Source: Burkholderiaceae bacterium
GTDB taxonomy: Bacteria > Pseudomonadota > Gammaproteobacteria > Burkholderiales > Burkholderiaceae
DNA: 5,800 nucleotides
Direction of reading: 5' to 3'
NCBI GenBank assembly: GCA_023253905.1
Contig: JALREG010000237.1
Span: 1-5,800, forward strand
Made by a program: the position numbers and the translations under genes
In this document: in pieces, positions 5,609-5,800 of the stretch
How the letters are laid out: each line of letters opens with the position of its first letter
Numbering within the stretch: position 1 is the stretch's first letter
The notes under the pieces: model-generated
The model's database searches: none
What the model was told of the DNA's origin: nothing
Seen by the model: only the letters and a program-made list of their open reading frames with translations

Positions 5609-5800
5609 ATCGAAGATCCTCGATCCGCTTAAGCTCGAGGACTTCGCAAGGATTTGCCCGCGTCCGCTTGTTTTTACCAATGGGGTTTACGACCTGCTGC
5701 ATCGAGGTCACGTAAGTTTGCTCGATGCAGCAGCCCAGCAGGGCCGCTGTCTCATCCTCGCACTTAACAGTGACGACTCGGTCAGACGCCTCGGCAAAGG
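5577..5800 (+). CDS. rfaE2: D-glycero-beta-D-manno-heptose 1-phosphate adenylyltransferase, N-terminal part (runs off window end)
   Basis: Catalyses transfer of AMP from ATP to heptose 1-phosphate, giving ADP-heptose for the lipopolysaccharide inner core; cytosolic. Only 74 residues are visible. They include the nucleotidyltransferase signature [19 protein letters not shown] (31-49), with HRGH at 42-45, and then [16 protein letters not shown] (59-74), as in RfaE2 and the C-terminal domain of HldE. The usual Cys-Phe of TNGCFD is Val-Tyr here. The absence of a kinase domain before it shows the separate, short form. I chose GTG 5577, since the FESK segment at 10-13 lies near the N-terminus of related proteins. 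GTG 5568 and TTG 5586 are alternatives; the frame is open from 5544. The gene overlaps the ferritin-like gene, so the two are probably co-transcribed. A perfect inverted repeat covers the HRGH codons. Confidence 0.9.
   Translation, partial: MSILAQPARFESKILDPLKLEDFARICPRPLVFTNGVYDLLHRGHVSLLDAAAQQGRCLILALNSDDSVRRLGK
5694..5733. repeat. Perfect 13-bp inverted repeat (hairpin) inside rfaE2
   Basis: CTGCTGCATCGAG (5694-5706) and its exact reverse complement CTCGATGCAGCAG (5721-5733) flank a 14-nt loop. The arms encode part of [14 protein letters not shown]. No T run follows, so it is not a typical intrinsic terminator. In mRNA it would form a stable stem about 117 nt after the presumed start codon. 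Confidence 0.75.

Noticed and set aside
5694..5733. The 13-bp inverted repeat as an intrinsic terminator
   Set aside because: It is inside the conserved catalytic region of rfaE2 and is followed by CCCAGCAGG, not a T tract.

Overview
The window looks like chromosomal DNA from a Gram-negative proteobacterium, most likely a high-GC betaproteobacterium. The evidence is a lipopolysaccharide heptose gene (rfaE2) whose FESK and RRLGKG segments resemble betaproteobacterial versions, a lipoprotein with a clear lipobox, and exported proteins. All eight genes are on the + strand and there is no sign of a mobile element, RNA gene or CRISPR array.

Region A (1-4680) is a tightly packed six-gene run that reads as one operon. 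In order it holds: the C-terminal part of a cyclopropane-fatty-acid-synthase-family methyltransferase (cut by the window start), an exported chalcone-isomerase-like protein, a GPH-type MFS transporter, a DUF3833-type lipoprotein, a short-chain dehydrogenase/reductase (SDR), and a small SnoaL/NTF2-like protein. Gaps are 1-4 nt overlaps or at most about 12 nt. From family knowledge, this set (usually with a flavin amine oxidase and a DUF1365 gene just upstream of the methyltransferase) recurs in proteobacteria. It is often tied to an ECF sigma factor/ChrR-type anti-sigma pair and the singlet-oxygen response, where related genes methylate or oxidise unsaturated membrane acyl chains (cyclopropane or furan fatty acids). 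I infer a membrane-lipid modification module: the methyltransferase changes acyl chains at the inner membrane, the SDR and NTF2-like protein act in the cytosol, and the transporter, exported protein and lipoprotein handle something at or beyond the inner membrane. The substrate is unknown.

Region B (4681-4744) is the only real intergenic gap. It carries several dyad-symmetric elements and a possible extended -10 promoter.

Region C (4745-5800) has visibly lower GC. It contains a ferritin-like di-iron protein related to acyl-ACP desaturases, then the start of rfaE2 (heptose-1-phosphate adenylyltransferase), which overlaps the ferritin-like gene and runs off the window end. The early part of rfaE2 contains a perfect 13-bp inverted repeat.

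The most notable points are the operon as an incompletely understood lipid-modification system, the Gln in place of the bicarbonate-binding His in the methyltransferase, the dyads in 4681-4744, and the hairpin inside rfaE2.
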